Both the position numbers and the translations under genes were made by a program. Below are positions 1-11,455 of a stretch of 64,000 nt of DNA, one piece after another. The notes beneath the pieces were generated by a model. It searched no databases. It was given only the letters and a program-made list of their open reading frames with translations, and was not told where the DNA came from. The stretch's first letter is position 1; every line of letters begins with the position of its first letter. The stretch covers positions 97,888,204 to 97,952,203 of the forward strand of contig NC_061115.1 in assembly GCF_002878395.1 (NCBI RefSeq), written 5' to 3'. The stretch comes from Capsicum annuum (Eukaryota > Streptophyta > Magnoliopsida > Solanales > Solanaceae).

Positions 1-199
1 GTATCCGACTATACGACTCATACCATAAAGTTGTACCTATTCCAGTGACCAAAATCCACTCCACCAACCAACACTGCTCGGCATATGATTGGACAATGCC
101 ACCTATACCCCAATATACAGGTCGTACCCCTAAGTTGTATTGGGTCTAAAAACTAGAATTCTAGGAAATTTTCTAAGGTCCAAAAACCAAGGTAATTCA
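1..199 (-). repeat. LTR fragment (start of a Ty3-type LTR), minus strand
   Basis: Read on the minus strand, this stretch begins at 199 with TGAATTACC and continues into a sequence clearly related to the start of the LTR at 24349 (shared blocks such as AGAAAATTTCCTAGAATT and GACCCAATACAA). The window edge cuts it, so its extent is unknown. It abuts a plus-strand LTR at 200. A related LTR starts on the minus strand at 22783 with the same TGAATTACCTT beginning. Confidence 0.65.
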
Positions 200-1747
200 C
201 TGTGTCCTTACATGACACAACGTCCAAAGCATCTTCTTCTCTTTTTGCATAGTAATTTGGTGTTCAAGCAATTTGAGTATTGACATCAAAGTGGTGATCA
301 TACATCCTTTGGAAGGCTCGTATTTCATGGTCCTCTTAGCTTATGTAATAGACTTATTTTGAATTCAATTTTGGTTATTGTCAGAGGTTTATCCCGACAT
401 ATTATTGACTATAGATTTAAAAAGGCTTGTGGATAACTTTGGACTTGGGTAGATTAGATGTTGAATGTTAATAGTAATGAATGGCTAGACTTTTTTAAAT
501 TATGATTACTAGTCTTGTTTCCACTATCTTATTATATGTTCAAATTTTATCCAATGCTTATGGATTAATGTAAAGGTTAGGTTGGGTTAATGGGGAAATT
601 TTTGGTCCTTAAGGGGATTGAGATGCCCATACGATGAGGCTCAATTTTGGGTCATGTCAACTAATTACTGGCCTATTAAAATGATTGATTGATATTAGTT
701 CTTGAAGACCTTGTGGTCATGTATGGTGTTGAAATATGGCCTTGATGGCTGGGAATGGCTAAGTAGGTTAAAGTCCTTAGATATTAAATTGAGTGGATAT
801 GAATGCATGGACAAAGGGTTTGAGTCCTAAAATCGACTAGTAAAGGAAATGATGGCTTGTGGTTAGAGTCCACTTGCATAATTAAATGACTTATGGTTAG
901 AGTCCACTTGTTTGATAAGATCGCTAGTGGTTAGAGTCCACTTGTCTAACAAAAAGGCTTGTGGTTAGAGTTGACTTGTCTAGCAAAAGGCTTGTGGTTA
1001 GAGTCCACTTGCATAATAATATAGCTTGGGGTTAGATTCCTTTTATTTGATATAACCTCAGCGAATAGAAATTTAGAGTCCTCAACTTCATGGTTCATGA
1101 TTGGGTGCTTTGAAATATATGTTATGGACTTGTTATCTCATAACACGATGTATTTCCATATATCTACATGTCTATGTGAATTAACATGATGGATTATGAT
1201 GCTTTGACTTTGTATTAAATGATGACATTATTTTATACTTATCCTTGAGTTACATGCTAATGCTGAAACCATTAACTATCTCTAGACACTATGTCCCTAG
1301 GCGACATAGGGGCCATAGTTTCTTCTTCTCTTCCTGTGTAGTGACTAGTTGTTTTAGCCGACCGTGTGTTAACTTTGAAGTGGTGAGCTTCCATACTTTG
1401 AAAGGAATATATTTCATAGTCTTTCTATCTTATGTCATAGATTTGCGTTATACTTAGTTTTTGGCTATTGTCGGGGGCATGTCCCAATATATTATAGACA
1501 TCAGATTGGTAGAGGCTTCTGGATGACTATGAACTTAGGTAGTTGGGATGTTGAATGTTTTGCATGAATAGAATGATTAGACATTCATAAGTTATGATTG
1601 TTAGTTTTGTTTTCGTTAACTTATTATATGTTTTGAGTTCTCTGATGCCTGTGGTATGATGTGATGGTTAGATTGGGTTAACGGGGCAATCTTTGGTCTT
1701 TGTTGGGTTTGAGATCATATAACAAGGCCCAGTTTTTTGTCGTGTCA
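200..1747 (+). repeat. 5' LTR region of element 1, with a duplicated LTR end
   Basis: Two segments, about 200-656 and 1290-1747, are diverged copies of the same LTR end. Both pass from a GTGGTGA..CATACTTTG-like block to an end of the form GGGTCATGTCA or GTCGTGTCA. They also match the last 500 bases of the LTR ending at 33972. The segment between them carries a short tandem repeat. The second end is followed by a primer binding site, so the true LTR end is about 1747. Confidence 0.6.
858..1040 (+). repeat. Tandem repeat, units of about 34 bp
   Basis: Five to six diverged copies of a unit built on GTGGTTAGAGTCCACTTG follow one another, separated by variable spacers such as TCTAACAAAAAGGCTT. 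The array sits inside the LTR of element 1. LTRs of this group in the window commonly contain such arrays. Confidence 0.85.
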
Positions 1748-1750
1748 AGT

Positions 1751-1762
1751 TGGTATCCGATC
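1751..1762 (+). other. Primer binding site of element 1 (initiator Met tRNA type)
   Basis: TGGTATCCGATC follows the LTR end after three bases. It is a diverged form of TGGTATCAGAGC, the complement of the 3' end of plant initiator methionine tRNA used for minus-strand priming. Confidence 0.6.
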
Positions 1763-2227
1763 AAGGTTCATGGTCAATTAGGTGTCCACAAAGCCATGTC
1801 AAGTAAAGTATCTTGTACTGCTGTGTAGCGTGCCACACTTAAAAGAGAGGGGCTATGAGACATTTAAGAATTTTTCCCTTTCTTTGGGTTCTATCTCGAG
1901 CTATAGAGTTTAAGGTATTAGATTCAACTAATTTTTGTTTGCTTACCTTTTAGATCATGCCTCTAAGAAGATCTGAAGTTTTTGTAAACCTTTTTATCCA
2001 AACTTGCGATGATGTTGATGGGACTCACTCTACTTATGAAGTCCATACTCAGTATAGGGGTCCAGTACTTGATGGTTTGGGGTTCCACTAGTTCTCTCTA
2101 GCCCTCCTCCAGTTCCTTAGGCTGATTTATTAAATGTTAAGTTTTGTTAGTCGATTCATATGACTGCTCAGTTTGTATCTTCTCAGGTTTAGCATGGTGC
2201 ATATTTTACTCCATCTTCTTAGGCCAT

Positions 2228-3110
2228 AAGTGTTGGAAAGTTTACGAGGTTAATTTCTCTATACTAGTGTTAAGGAAAAGAAAGATCCCCAAGGTTTTCT
2301 GGATGAGGTGGAAATGATTTTCGTAATTATGAATGCCACTAGTATGGAAGGGGTGGAGTTTGCATCCTATCAGTCGAAGGATACCTTATACCAATGGTAC
2401 GAGGAGTGGGAATGGACAAAGGGTGATATTGATGAGTCATCTTTGTGGGAGGACTTCACTAATGCTTTTATGGATCATTTCTTTTCTCTAGAGTTCAGGG
2501 AAGCAAAGGAAAAGAAGTTTGTTAATCTAAAATAAGGAAAAATATCTGTGAAGTAGTATGCCATGAAGATTCACCAGTTGTCTATGTATTCTCTGAAGAT
2601 GTGTCAGCTATAAGGGCTCAGATAAGGTAGTTTGCCTCGATATTGTATCATGAGCTGGTCCTTGAGAGCTAGGTGGACTTGTTGATCAATGATACAGATA
2701 TTTCTAGATTGGTTGTATATATGCAAAAAGTGGAAGAGGAGAAAAAAATAAGTTGAGATTTATGAGTGGCATAGCAAGAGGTATCGATTCTCTGACCAAA
2801 TTGGAGATCAATAGTTTAGTGGTAAGAGGTCCAAGTGAAAGAATTGGGTGAATCCCAATTCCTATTCTACGACTAGTGCTACTTACCCAAGGTCATTGGG
2901 TGATAATCAGTCTTAGTTTGGTGGTGGGTTTTGGGTACAAGGTGCCTCATCTCTGGCTAGTAGGGCTCAGTCATCTCAATCCTACCCTCTTTGTAGATTC
3001 TTTAGTCAGCATCATTGTGGCCAATATGAGAAAGAGAGGAACAGATGTTTTAGATATCTTAGGATTGGGCACATGCAGCAAGAGTGCCCCTCTCTAGTGG
3101 CTTCTTGGGC
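2228..3110 (+). pseudogene. gag remnant of Ty3 element 1
   Basis: Broken frames encode the Ty3 Gag core: DPQGFLDEVEMIF, then SYQSKDTLYQWYEEWE and a segment ending near EAKEKKFVNLK, the counterpart of the sequence at 11564-11880 in element 2. A degenerate zinc-knuckle region follows near 3000-3110 (CFRYLRIGHMQQECPS), where the second cysteine is replaced. Stops occur at about 2535 and in the following 300 bases. It cannot make a full Gag. Confidence 0.7.
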
Positions 3111-3244
3111 CAACAGCACCCCTATTTTTACTTTATCTACTCCTGTATCAAAGGGTTCTTCTTTTACTTCTACTTTTGTTTCTGGTCTAGCACTGGTCAA
3201 AATTGCTTATATGCATTTGTTACTCACCAAGATTCTGAGGCACC

Positions 3245-3660
3245 TCCGAATGTTGTGACGAGTATGTTTAAACTTTTCTCCCATGACGTGTATTTTTTGA
3301 TTTATCTGGGGTCTACACTCTCTCATATCACCCCATTTGTGGCTATGCATTTTACTTTTAGTCCTGAGTGTCTATCTATTTCTTCCTCGGTAGGAGACTC
3401 TGTGGTTGTTAAAAGAGTCTATAGGGTGTGTATGGTATCTTTTGGTAGTAAAGAAACTCTGGTAGACTTAATAGAGTTAGACATGGTTAATTTTGATGTT
3501 TTATAGGGATGGATTGGTTGCATTCATGCTATTCTTCCTCATATTGTCATACTCAGAAGGTCATACTTAAATTCCCTAATAAGCCAGTCATTATATGGGA
3601 AGGGGGTTCTTTAGTTCCTAAGGGGAGGTTCATCTATATATTAGGTCCCAAAAGTTGATC
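3245..3660 (+). pseudogene. Aspartic protease region remnant of element 1
   Basis: The frame reads MFKLFSHDVYFLIYLGSTLS and then GDSVVVKRVYRVCMV and IELDMVNFDVL, ending in a stop before GMDWLHS. It aligns with the protease of element 2, where the active-site loop is LDPGSTLSYVTP. Here the aspartate of that loop has been replaced (IYLGST), so the protease is inactive even apart from the stops. Confidence 0.7.
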
Positions 3661-3699
3661 TCTACGGGTGTTTGCATCATTTGGTCCATGTTAAAGATT

Positions 3700-4692
3700 T
3701 TACCTCGGAAGGTCCTTCTCTACAGGGCAATAATGGTTTTGTAGAATATTGTGATACTTCTCGTGTTGGGCTTGGTTGTGTATTGATACAGCATGGTAGG
3801 GTGGTAGCCTATAATTTTAGGCAATTGAAAGTTCATGAGAAGAACTATCCTACTATGATTTTGATTTATTGGTCGTGGTATTTGCATTGAAGATTTGGCG
3901 TCATTATCTCAGTGGGGATTTATGTTTACATATTTTTAGATCATAAGAGCCTACAGTATGTGTTTACTCAGGAGTCAAGTCTCAAGCGAAGGAGATGGCT
4001 TGAGCTGCTAAAGGATTATGATATGAGTCTCCATTACCATCCAGGTAAATCTAACATTGCAGTTGATGCTCTTAGTAGGTTATCCATGGGGAATTTAGCT
4101 CATATGGATGAGGGTAAGCGGTAATTGGTGTAAGACATCCATTGTTTTGCTAATCTTGGAGTTTTTCTCATGGACTCTGAGGATGATGGTGTATTTGTGC
4201 ATCTGGTATCGCAGTCATCTATTGTTGTTGAGATAAAGGAAAAGTAAATGTTGGATCCTAATTTGATGAAGATTAAGAGTAATGTGGGTCAACAAAAGGT
4301 TATCAATATTGAGATTAGTGATGATGGTATCTTGAAGTACCAAGGTAGGTTATATGTTCCTGATATTGATGGATTGAGCGAAAGAATTATGGCTGAGGGT
4401 CATAGATCTCGGTATGCTATTCATCCCGTTTCTATGAAGATGTATCATGATCTTAGGTAGTTTTATTGGTGGAATAATATAAAGTGGGATATCGCTAGCT
4501 ATTTGGCTAAATGTATTGTATGTCAACAAGTGAAAGTTGAGACTTGAGACCTGGTGGGTAGTTCCAAGAGATAGAGTTTCTCGAATGGAAGTAGGAAGTG
4601 ATTAATATGAATTTCATCACCAGTCTTCCCCGGTCTCGGAATCAATGTGATTTTATTTGGGCCATTATGGATAGAATAACCAAGTCCATTAT
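3700..4692 (+). pseudogene. RNase H and integrase N-terminal remnant of element 1
   Basis: The RNase H part begins with [20 protein letters not shown] and continues to [11 protein letters not shown] and YHPGKSNIAVDALSRLSMG (to 4124). The integrase zinc-binding (H2C2) region follows at 4248-4560, and the first core block (ITSLPRSRNQCDFIWAIMDR) ends near 4692. The reverse transcriptase that should precede RNase H is absent. Several stops interrupt the frame. Confidence 0.75.
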
Positions 4693-4749
4693 GGGTCATA
4701 TGGTTGGATATAGGTCATTTGGTTTGATTTTTTCATTCACTTTATCTGA

Positions 4750-6103
4750 GACTTACTAAAATAACTTGAATCTGAGTACGAGTAAAATAATGACAACCTT
4801 TAAAACCATGTAAATAACCATATGCATACATAGCAAAACATTTATAATCCATGCCAGAAAAGAGGATCAGATTTGGAATGTCTTTAAAATCATTAACCTA
4901 GGTATGTGTAGCTTAACCGTCATTATCCACACATGGACTATATGGGTCCAGTTTTACCCCCTGGATGGACCCCGATACGTGTAGCCACACGAACTAGAGA
5001 TACCATAGGAGTAGGGGACTCCCGTGTACCCTTTGCTTTCCACGATACATATATACAAGTGTTATGGGATTCCTGTGTACCCCTTAGCCATATGATCGCC
5101 AATACCAATCCTCATGTTGGCAAATATGTTTTTCCAATGTCCTTTCATTGGACTCACACCCTCACGATTAGCTATCACACACCACCATTATTGACCAATT
5201 AAAACTATTACCACATAACCAAACTACCAATTCCATTTATTATTAACCAAGTCTATCATTAGTGGTATCGTCATACCAACTATAGCTTTCAAGTAATGCC
5301 TTTAGCCAACCTTAGGGGATTCCCATATACCTCATAGGTTACATTATTTAGTTTACTTGGGGGATTCCCATATTCCCCAAAATCTACAGTATTATTAGGC
5401 TTACTTGGGGGATTCCCTTGTACCCCACAAGGTTTTCATTATCAAGTTATGCTTGGGGGATTACCATGTACCCCACAAGACTTCATCATTAATTCTAATA
5501 TCATTATTTCATTCACTTGGGGGATTCCTATGTACCCCACAAGGTTTTCATTCAAAACAATTTCATTTCCACCATGGCCATACCATTTAACCATTTCAAA
5601 CTATTTAAACCATTCATACCATTCAAAACCATTTCAAACCATTAAAACTATTTAAACTAATGCAAACCAACTTAGGTTCCATTACCATAGTAAACTATGC
5701 AAAGCTTCAATAAAATTCCAATAATGTAACAAAAACATTCTCATAGGCATTTTATCAAACACGTTAAGGGCATACCTTTACTAAGACCAAACCAAAGCAT
5801 AAACCATCAAGTTAGGGTTACCCATGACCCATTTGTTAAATGGCAACCAACAATTACCCACATATGCAAACCACCACCAAAACCATATAAAAACATAATT
5901 TAAACCAAGTGTAAATAATACTAAACAATATGATCCAAAAACCTCAACAATGGTTTTAAAAACAAGCATTTATGGTTCATAATCAATGTTTAAAACATAT
6001 TAAAACATGCCTTCAGTGAGAACTAACAATGAGGGAGGAGTACATGCCTTATACAAGATGATTCATAAAACGAACTTGACACTTTAAGCCTCTAGATGAA
6101 CAT
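4750..6103 (-). repeat. Minus-strand LTR 'A', distal part (split by the CACTA element)
   Basis: On the minus strand this region aligns with the LTR at 31682-33972. Blocks such as GGTTAAGCTACACATACC and the TATAAGGCATG block at the 6.04-kb end are shared, in the same order. The first part of the same LTR is at 22194-22783, on the other side of the CACTA element. The last 600 bases of the LTR seem to be missing, so the 4750 boundary is a truncation and is approximate. Confidence 0.65.
5305..5550 (-). repeat. Tandem repeat inside LTR A (GGGGGATTCCC units)
   Basis: Five copies of CTTGGGGGATTCCC followed by TGTACCCCACAAGG-like sequence occur at about 5311, 5355, 5403, 5451 and 5516, so spacing is 44-65 bases. 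The reverse complement is the orientation of the LTR. Confidence 0.8.
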
Positions 6104-6127
6104 CACTACTAGAAATTACCCCTATGG
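6104..6127 (+). repeat. CACTA left terminal inverted repeat
   Basis: Starts CACTACTAGAAATTACC and ends CCTATGG. It pairs with 22170-22193 in inverted orientation with two mismatches. Confidence 0.9.
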
Positions 6128-6625
6128 TGACAATTGCAAAACTGTTGTAATAGACAGAAAACCCGTTGCCATAGCTCTACCACAACAGTTCAGCAAGTGT
6201 CCCATAGGTGGGTGTTGTGATAGGTCTATGGAAACGGTTTATGCGAAGGCTGTCTGAACCATTACCATAGGTCCAGCTATAGCGACGGTTTCAAACAACC
6301 ATTTCCATAGCTTGACCTATGGCGACAGTTATTTTTGACTTATTGAGACGCTTATTTTCATCTATTCAAATGGTAGCTAACCATTGCAATAGAAGTTATT
6401 ACAACAATATTAAACCATTGCAACAACATCTATTGAGACGTTTTTGTTATTCTGTTGCAATGCCTCTTTTCATCTATTGCAATGGTTACTAACCATCATA
6501 ATAAATTCTATTGCAACGACATTAAACTGTTGTAATAGCATCTATTGCGATGCTTTTGTTATTCTGTTGCAACGGTTTTTGACTACCTATTGCAATGGTT
6601 TATTGATCTATTGCAACAATTATAT
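6128..6625. repeat. CACTA left subterminal repeat region
   Basis: Many short, diverged copies of CTATTGCAATGGTT, GCAACGGTTT and their complements occur in both orientations. Such arrays serve as transposase binding sites in En/Spm-type elements. The same motif family recurs at 21960-22169. Confidence 0.8.
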
Positions 6626-8865
6626 AAATAGTCACTCGTATTAATGTAAATTTTTATTAATATGCATAATAAATTATAACACAATATGTACACATTAGAA
6701 AGTATACATAAATATAATACTATATGTGTACAAAATAATGTTTGGGGTCCAAACACTCCTTATGGACAACAAAGAGCACTACTCATAAGCGCAATGAAGT
6801 AAACTTCATACCTACTGCTTTAACACAATCTGAACAACAGATGTGGTCAACCTAAAACAACTGATGCTTCAAAGGAGCTTTTCCAGACTATTACTCTACA
6901 AGTCCTTTGAAGATCCACGACTTAGTCATCTTTATAATCTTTTGAAAATGTTGTTGAACCTCTATTTTGTTCACCATTGGCATTTTTAGCTCTCTTTAAC
7001 AGTAAAAACACAACATCATCAGCTAAAAGTCATACTTTATTCTAGCAAAGAAGCACGGATTCAAAAATAAACATTAAACCTACAACTTTATTAACGTGAA
7101 TAATATGGAAAAGCTTATTAGTTTAATTATTGATGAAAAGTAATAGAAATTTGTTAGGTAGCATTATGGTACTTATATAATAAATTAATATCCAAGAAGG
7201 CAGCAAGCAGTCATAGTAGCAATACCTTGCGAAAGATTTTCTTTTGGTTTCCAATTCAATAGCATCTCTTTCAGCAGTGTCGATGTTCAAAGAAGGAGTC
7301 ATATTTCAAGGTTTTGCAGAAGAAAAGAGTCAGAATCAATCACAAGTAAATTAGCATCTTAAAAACTATAATTCTTGGTTTACATGAATAAGATAGGAGA
7401 AAAAATAAAGCATTCGATTGAAGCGCACTCACTTAAAATATTTGTGATGACATTAACACTCTTCTGAGCAGCGAGACAAACTTAATTAAAGGTATCAAAT
7501 TTGATGAGATACTAACTTAAGCGTAAGCATCGATTAGAGATAATTTTGGACCTTCCGAGAACATATGTCCTCTCCTCTAAGTGCTTTATTTGATTTGCCT
7601 ACGTCGAATAAACTTGAATTAATCATCAGTGTAGAAATTAAGAGGCAATTTTTTTCTTCACTTTTAGTCATTTCACGTAGGATGCTGTCATTGCTTAGTG
7701 TAGTCTAGTTATCCAATACAATCTCATTGACAAGTTATGATATGACAACAGTAGCATATTCGGTGTGATATTACAGTTGGGGTTTGTACTATCATTTCCA
7801 CCCCAAAATTAAAGTTGGTATCTAATAAGTATTGTGTTATAAAAATACGAATTATTTTTCTAATACTACTAAAAATTGATTTAGTAACATTCTCAATAAA
7901 ATCTAGGTCCTAAAAATTTTTAGTTGGGGAAGTACTAAACTACTCCTAACATATAAGAATGAAATCTGCTAGAGATTGTATAATTAAGGACACTGAAGAC
8001 AAAGATTGCAAAGAAACTTGCACACTCCAAGATAAATTCATCACTTGTAACCATCAAATCCTTTCAAAAGTTGAGATGTTAAATATATTATTAATAAAAG
8101 ACTGATAGACGCCATGCTTCAAACATAAATTTCTGATGGACAATGATCGGTACAAAAGCTAGCTATATTGTGACCAACACATACTTTTGTGACGGATTGA
8201 TTATTCAAGATCTATCATAATTTCAAACATATACAAGTGAGTTTAGTTATTTTTGGGAAAAATATAAATAGTAATAAATAGATATAGAAGTTGGAGTTTG
8301 AATATTACATACCCTAGTGAAGGTGAAGGGACTTCTTGTCATGATGATGAGGAACAATGGATCATAGGAAATACAGACACCAGATTGGCCTCCCATCATG
8401 TTAAGTTGAACCATGTTTCCCGCTAAATAATGTCGTATTGCACTGTACTCTTGCCCCTCTCCTACTAGCATTATGCTTAGTTCCTAAAGCCTCTTATTTT
8501 CTGCTATCTAAAACAAATTCATGTTAATTTAAAGTGACATAAATAAATAGCTTGGGTTGCTTAACACATGCTAAAAATCAATCCGGTGCATTAAAGGGGA
8601 AGGGCAGAACCATTGGAGTTTATTGTCCATAGCCTTACCCTATATTTATGTTTCCCCAGCTAGTTTAACAGATGTTAAAGGGACAAATTAAAGCTATAGA
8701 AGTTAATTAAAAAGTACCTTTGATCTTAGAAATGTATTTTCCTGCTCCAGTTGAATTTTCTAATTATAAAATTAAAGAGTAGGTTGAAGATGTTTATAAT
8801 GTCAAATAGTCATAGTGATATCTGTTCCAAACCAAAAAAATTATAATAGGGGTATGTGGTATAAC
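6626..8865. other. CACTA internal region, no gene recognised
   Basis: This is AT-rich sequence without a long frame. On the minus strand, 8310-8471 looks exon-like: an open stretch containing AGNMVQLNMMGGQSGV is followed by a good donor, AGG|GTATGT, near 8311. A second short open stretch (ERDAIELETKRKSF) lies near 7230-7280. I recognise neither. They could be further captured exons or transposase relics. Confidence 0.4.
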
Positions 8866-8914
8866 CTATGTTGCTCAAACTCTTCAAAAATATCTAATAA
8901 AGTCTGGGTCTGAT

Positions 8915-11059
8915 TGTAACGCCCCGCATTTTGGGCTACAATATAAACCATGATTCTGATGTGTTGATAAACCCCGAATTCATAAATTCCTATGCCAATA
9001 CAGAATGATAATTATTTATGTAGCATGTGAATCCATTCAAGCTTGAATTTAGACCATAGAGGTCCTTCAACTCAAGGACAAGTTGAAACTATTTCGATCG
9101 ACTAAGTTTTAGTGGATGTTTTAAAGTGTGTCAGCTTCCATCAACCATAACACTCTGCATATGTTGAATTAGGTAGCCTAATATGTTTCAAATGATAGGT
9201 ATTCGAGTTAGCTTTCCAACGATACCAATTTTTCTAAAATCTGACACCCGAGCAAGAAGTTATGGCCTTTCAAAGTGATATGCATCGCCTAAACAATCGC
9301 CCGTGGCCACTGGAAAGCATAGGCAATAGCCTAGGCGGCGCCTATGTAAACATAGGCGATAGCCTAGGCAGAGCCTATGTAAACATAGGCGACAGCCTAG
9401 GCGGATCCTATGTAAACATAAGCAATAGGATGGCGGCGCCTATGTAAAGAATTCAAGTGACTTAAACACTCTGTTTTGGGGACAAAATGGTACTTTTCCA
9501 CCCTTACTTAGCCCTAAAACATGAAATTCAGTTCCAAGGACCCCAAAATACACCTTTATTCATCAAAAGTACTCAAATATTCTCCTTAGGGTTTCAAAAT
9601 AAAAACCTAAATAGTTCAAGATTCGACCGTAGGTTTTCAAAGATAATTACTTATTTGGAATCACCAATCCCCAAGCTTCAAAAAACATCTATTATCTTTG
9701 GAAATAGAGGTATGTGGGGTTATCCAAAAATCTCATGGATGTACTTTTTATGAACATGCATGCTTTTAAATGGGGGTTTTCAATCAAATGCTAATATCTT
9801 GCTTTCAATATGATTTCTAAGTCATTTACTTTATGTCATGGGAATTGTTTGCCTATATACTTCAATGGTTGAAACCATGCATATGTGATTTGAGATTTTC
9901 CATGGAAGTTGATAAATATGAATGATAAATTTCTTTCAAATTCCCATGATAATGTCTTGATACCCCATATCATATTGTGACCAACAAAAGAGAGCATGAA
10001 TTTAAAATAAATATTATTCACCACTTGTAAATGATGAAGCACCTTAGTTTTATATGATAATGCATATGTGGAAGTGATATTAATGACTTGCAAGTCGGGT
10101 ATGACGATACCCTATAGAACATGATATGTGATTGAATCAGAGGAAATTTGAATATATTGATTTTATATGAGAAAGGTGGATGCCCGAAGAAGGCGTTTGA
10201 GTGAAGGGCTCATCGCTGGAAAACGTGCTTACCAATATGGAATTTTGGTACCAGGCTAAGTGATCTTGTGTACTTGACTTTATGTCATTCCCAAATTGGG
10301 ACTATAGGTAGGAGCCCGGGCTAAGTGATTTTGGGCACTACCAGTGGGTCGAGACACCATGCTTCGTGGTCTTGTGTGTCTCTCCCTCACTTATACTCTA
10401 ATCGCGGTGGCAACTGAGGTTAGATAGTCAGTGTAAATTATATAGGGTATTCCACCTAGCTCAGTTGCATTTCATTGTTGTTGAGAAACTATTACATTAT
10501 GCCCATATGTTTTCAAATGATTTGATATGAAATTGCTTTATAATGGCTCTCAACTATATTTTGTAAAAATATTATGTTTTGTTTTGATATCTCTGCGTGC
10601 CAGTACTTTTGTACTGACCCTATCCCCTCACCAACCTCTCAGATTCAGAGGCCCAGTCTAGGGGTCAAGAGAATCAATAGATCATTTAGACAAAGTTACA
10701 GAGACTAGTGGTGAGCCTTCTATGTTTCGGAAGGTCTTATGTCCTGCAGTCCTTTTATCTTATATTCAGTTTTGGGGTCTATTGGGCGCCTTATCCCAGT
10801 TTATATACAGTTACTTGACTCAGTCATTTGTTAGAGATTTTTGCAGATAGTTGTTTAGAGGTTGATTAATATTGGGGGAACCTTATTTCCCCGTAATTGT
10901 TTCTTTTCACATTTATGACCATGTTTCCAAATTATTGCATTTCTTCTGTATTACTTTGATCATATGAATTAGGTGCATGATTACCAGACAGATAGGGGTA
11001 TTTCGGGCCTTCATGGTTTGAAATGCTCATCATGGCTTGGCCCTAGTTTGGGTTTGACA
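8915..11059 (+). repeat. 5' LTR of element 2
   Basis: The LTR starts TGTAACGCCCCGCATTTTGG and ends GGTTTGACA. It is matched by 15446-17558 along its whole length with scattered substitutions and small indels. The GTAACGCCCCGCATT start and GGGTCGTGACA end are typical of these long-LTR plant elements. Confidence 0.95.
9318..9449 (+). repeat. 33-bp tandem repeat in the 5' LTR of element 2 (4 units)
   Basis: Units start at 9318, 9351, 9384 and 9417, each of the form CATAGGCGATAGCCTAGG followed by a CCTATGTAAA end. The unit has internal dyad symmetry (CCTAGG, GGCGCC). The 3' LTR has only three units at 15850-15948. Confidence 0.9.
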
Positions 11060-11063
11060 AACT

Positions 11064-11075
11064 TGGTATCAAAGC
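11064..11075 (+). other. Primer binding site of element 2
   Basis: TGGTATCAAAGC begins five bases after the LTR end. It matches the initiator Met tRNA 3' complement TGGTATCAGAGC with one change. Confidence 0.85.
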
Positions 11076-11455
11076 ACGTTTCATGGTCCCAGGGTGTCTG
11101 CTAAATTGAGTCAAGTAGAGTCTTATTTATGGATGTGTAGCGTGCCACACTTATAAGCAGGAGGTTGCTAGGCGTTTAGGAAATATTTCCCTTCTTTATG
11201 ATTTAGTTCGTGCTTCAGAGTCTGAATTGTCCCCTAATCAATGATCACTTGTGTTTCAGAAACACAGTTAAGCCTCCATGTTGTATCATCAATCAGATTG
11301 CTCAGGAAAATGGGATGTGGACCCATAACAGAGCTCACAGTCTAGAATTTATCCCTACTCCAGGAGTCCCGACCAGTCTACCTCGGGCTCTGTGGACTAA
11401 TGTCAACCGTCCCCCAACTGCTCAGGGAGATATTTAAAATATAGAATTCAGATGG

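Larger units (their letters stand above)
200..4692 (+). mobile_element. Degenerate Ty3/gypsy (Tekay-like) element 1, RT-deleted, 3' truncated
   Basis: The order is LTR, primer binding site, gag, protease, RNase H, integrase start, all on the plus strand and broken by stops. Reverse transcriptase is missing: protease-linker sequence passes directly into RNase H near 3.7 kb. The element stops inside the integrase core near 4692, where unrelated minus-strand LTR sequence begins. No matching 3' LTR was found in the window. The pol segments resemble those of the two complete elements at 8915 and 24349, which end in a chromodomain-like region, so I place it in the same Tekay (Del) group. Confidence 0.75.

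Noticed and set aside
6104..6127. Mutator or hAT assignment for the 16-kb element
   Set aside because: CACTA termini and subterminal repeats fit En/Spm. No 8- or 9-bp duplication exists at its flanks.
9836..10093. Minus-strand frames in the LTRs of element 2 (also 16332-16736)
   Set aside because: The same frame occurs in both LTRs because they are copies. There is no start context or domain to support a protein.
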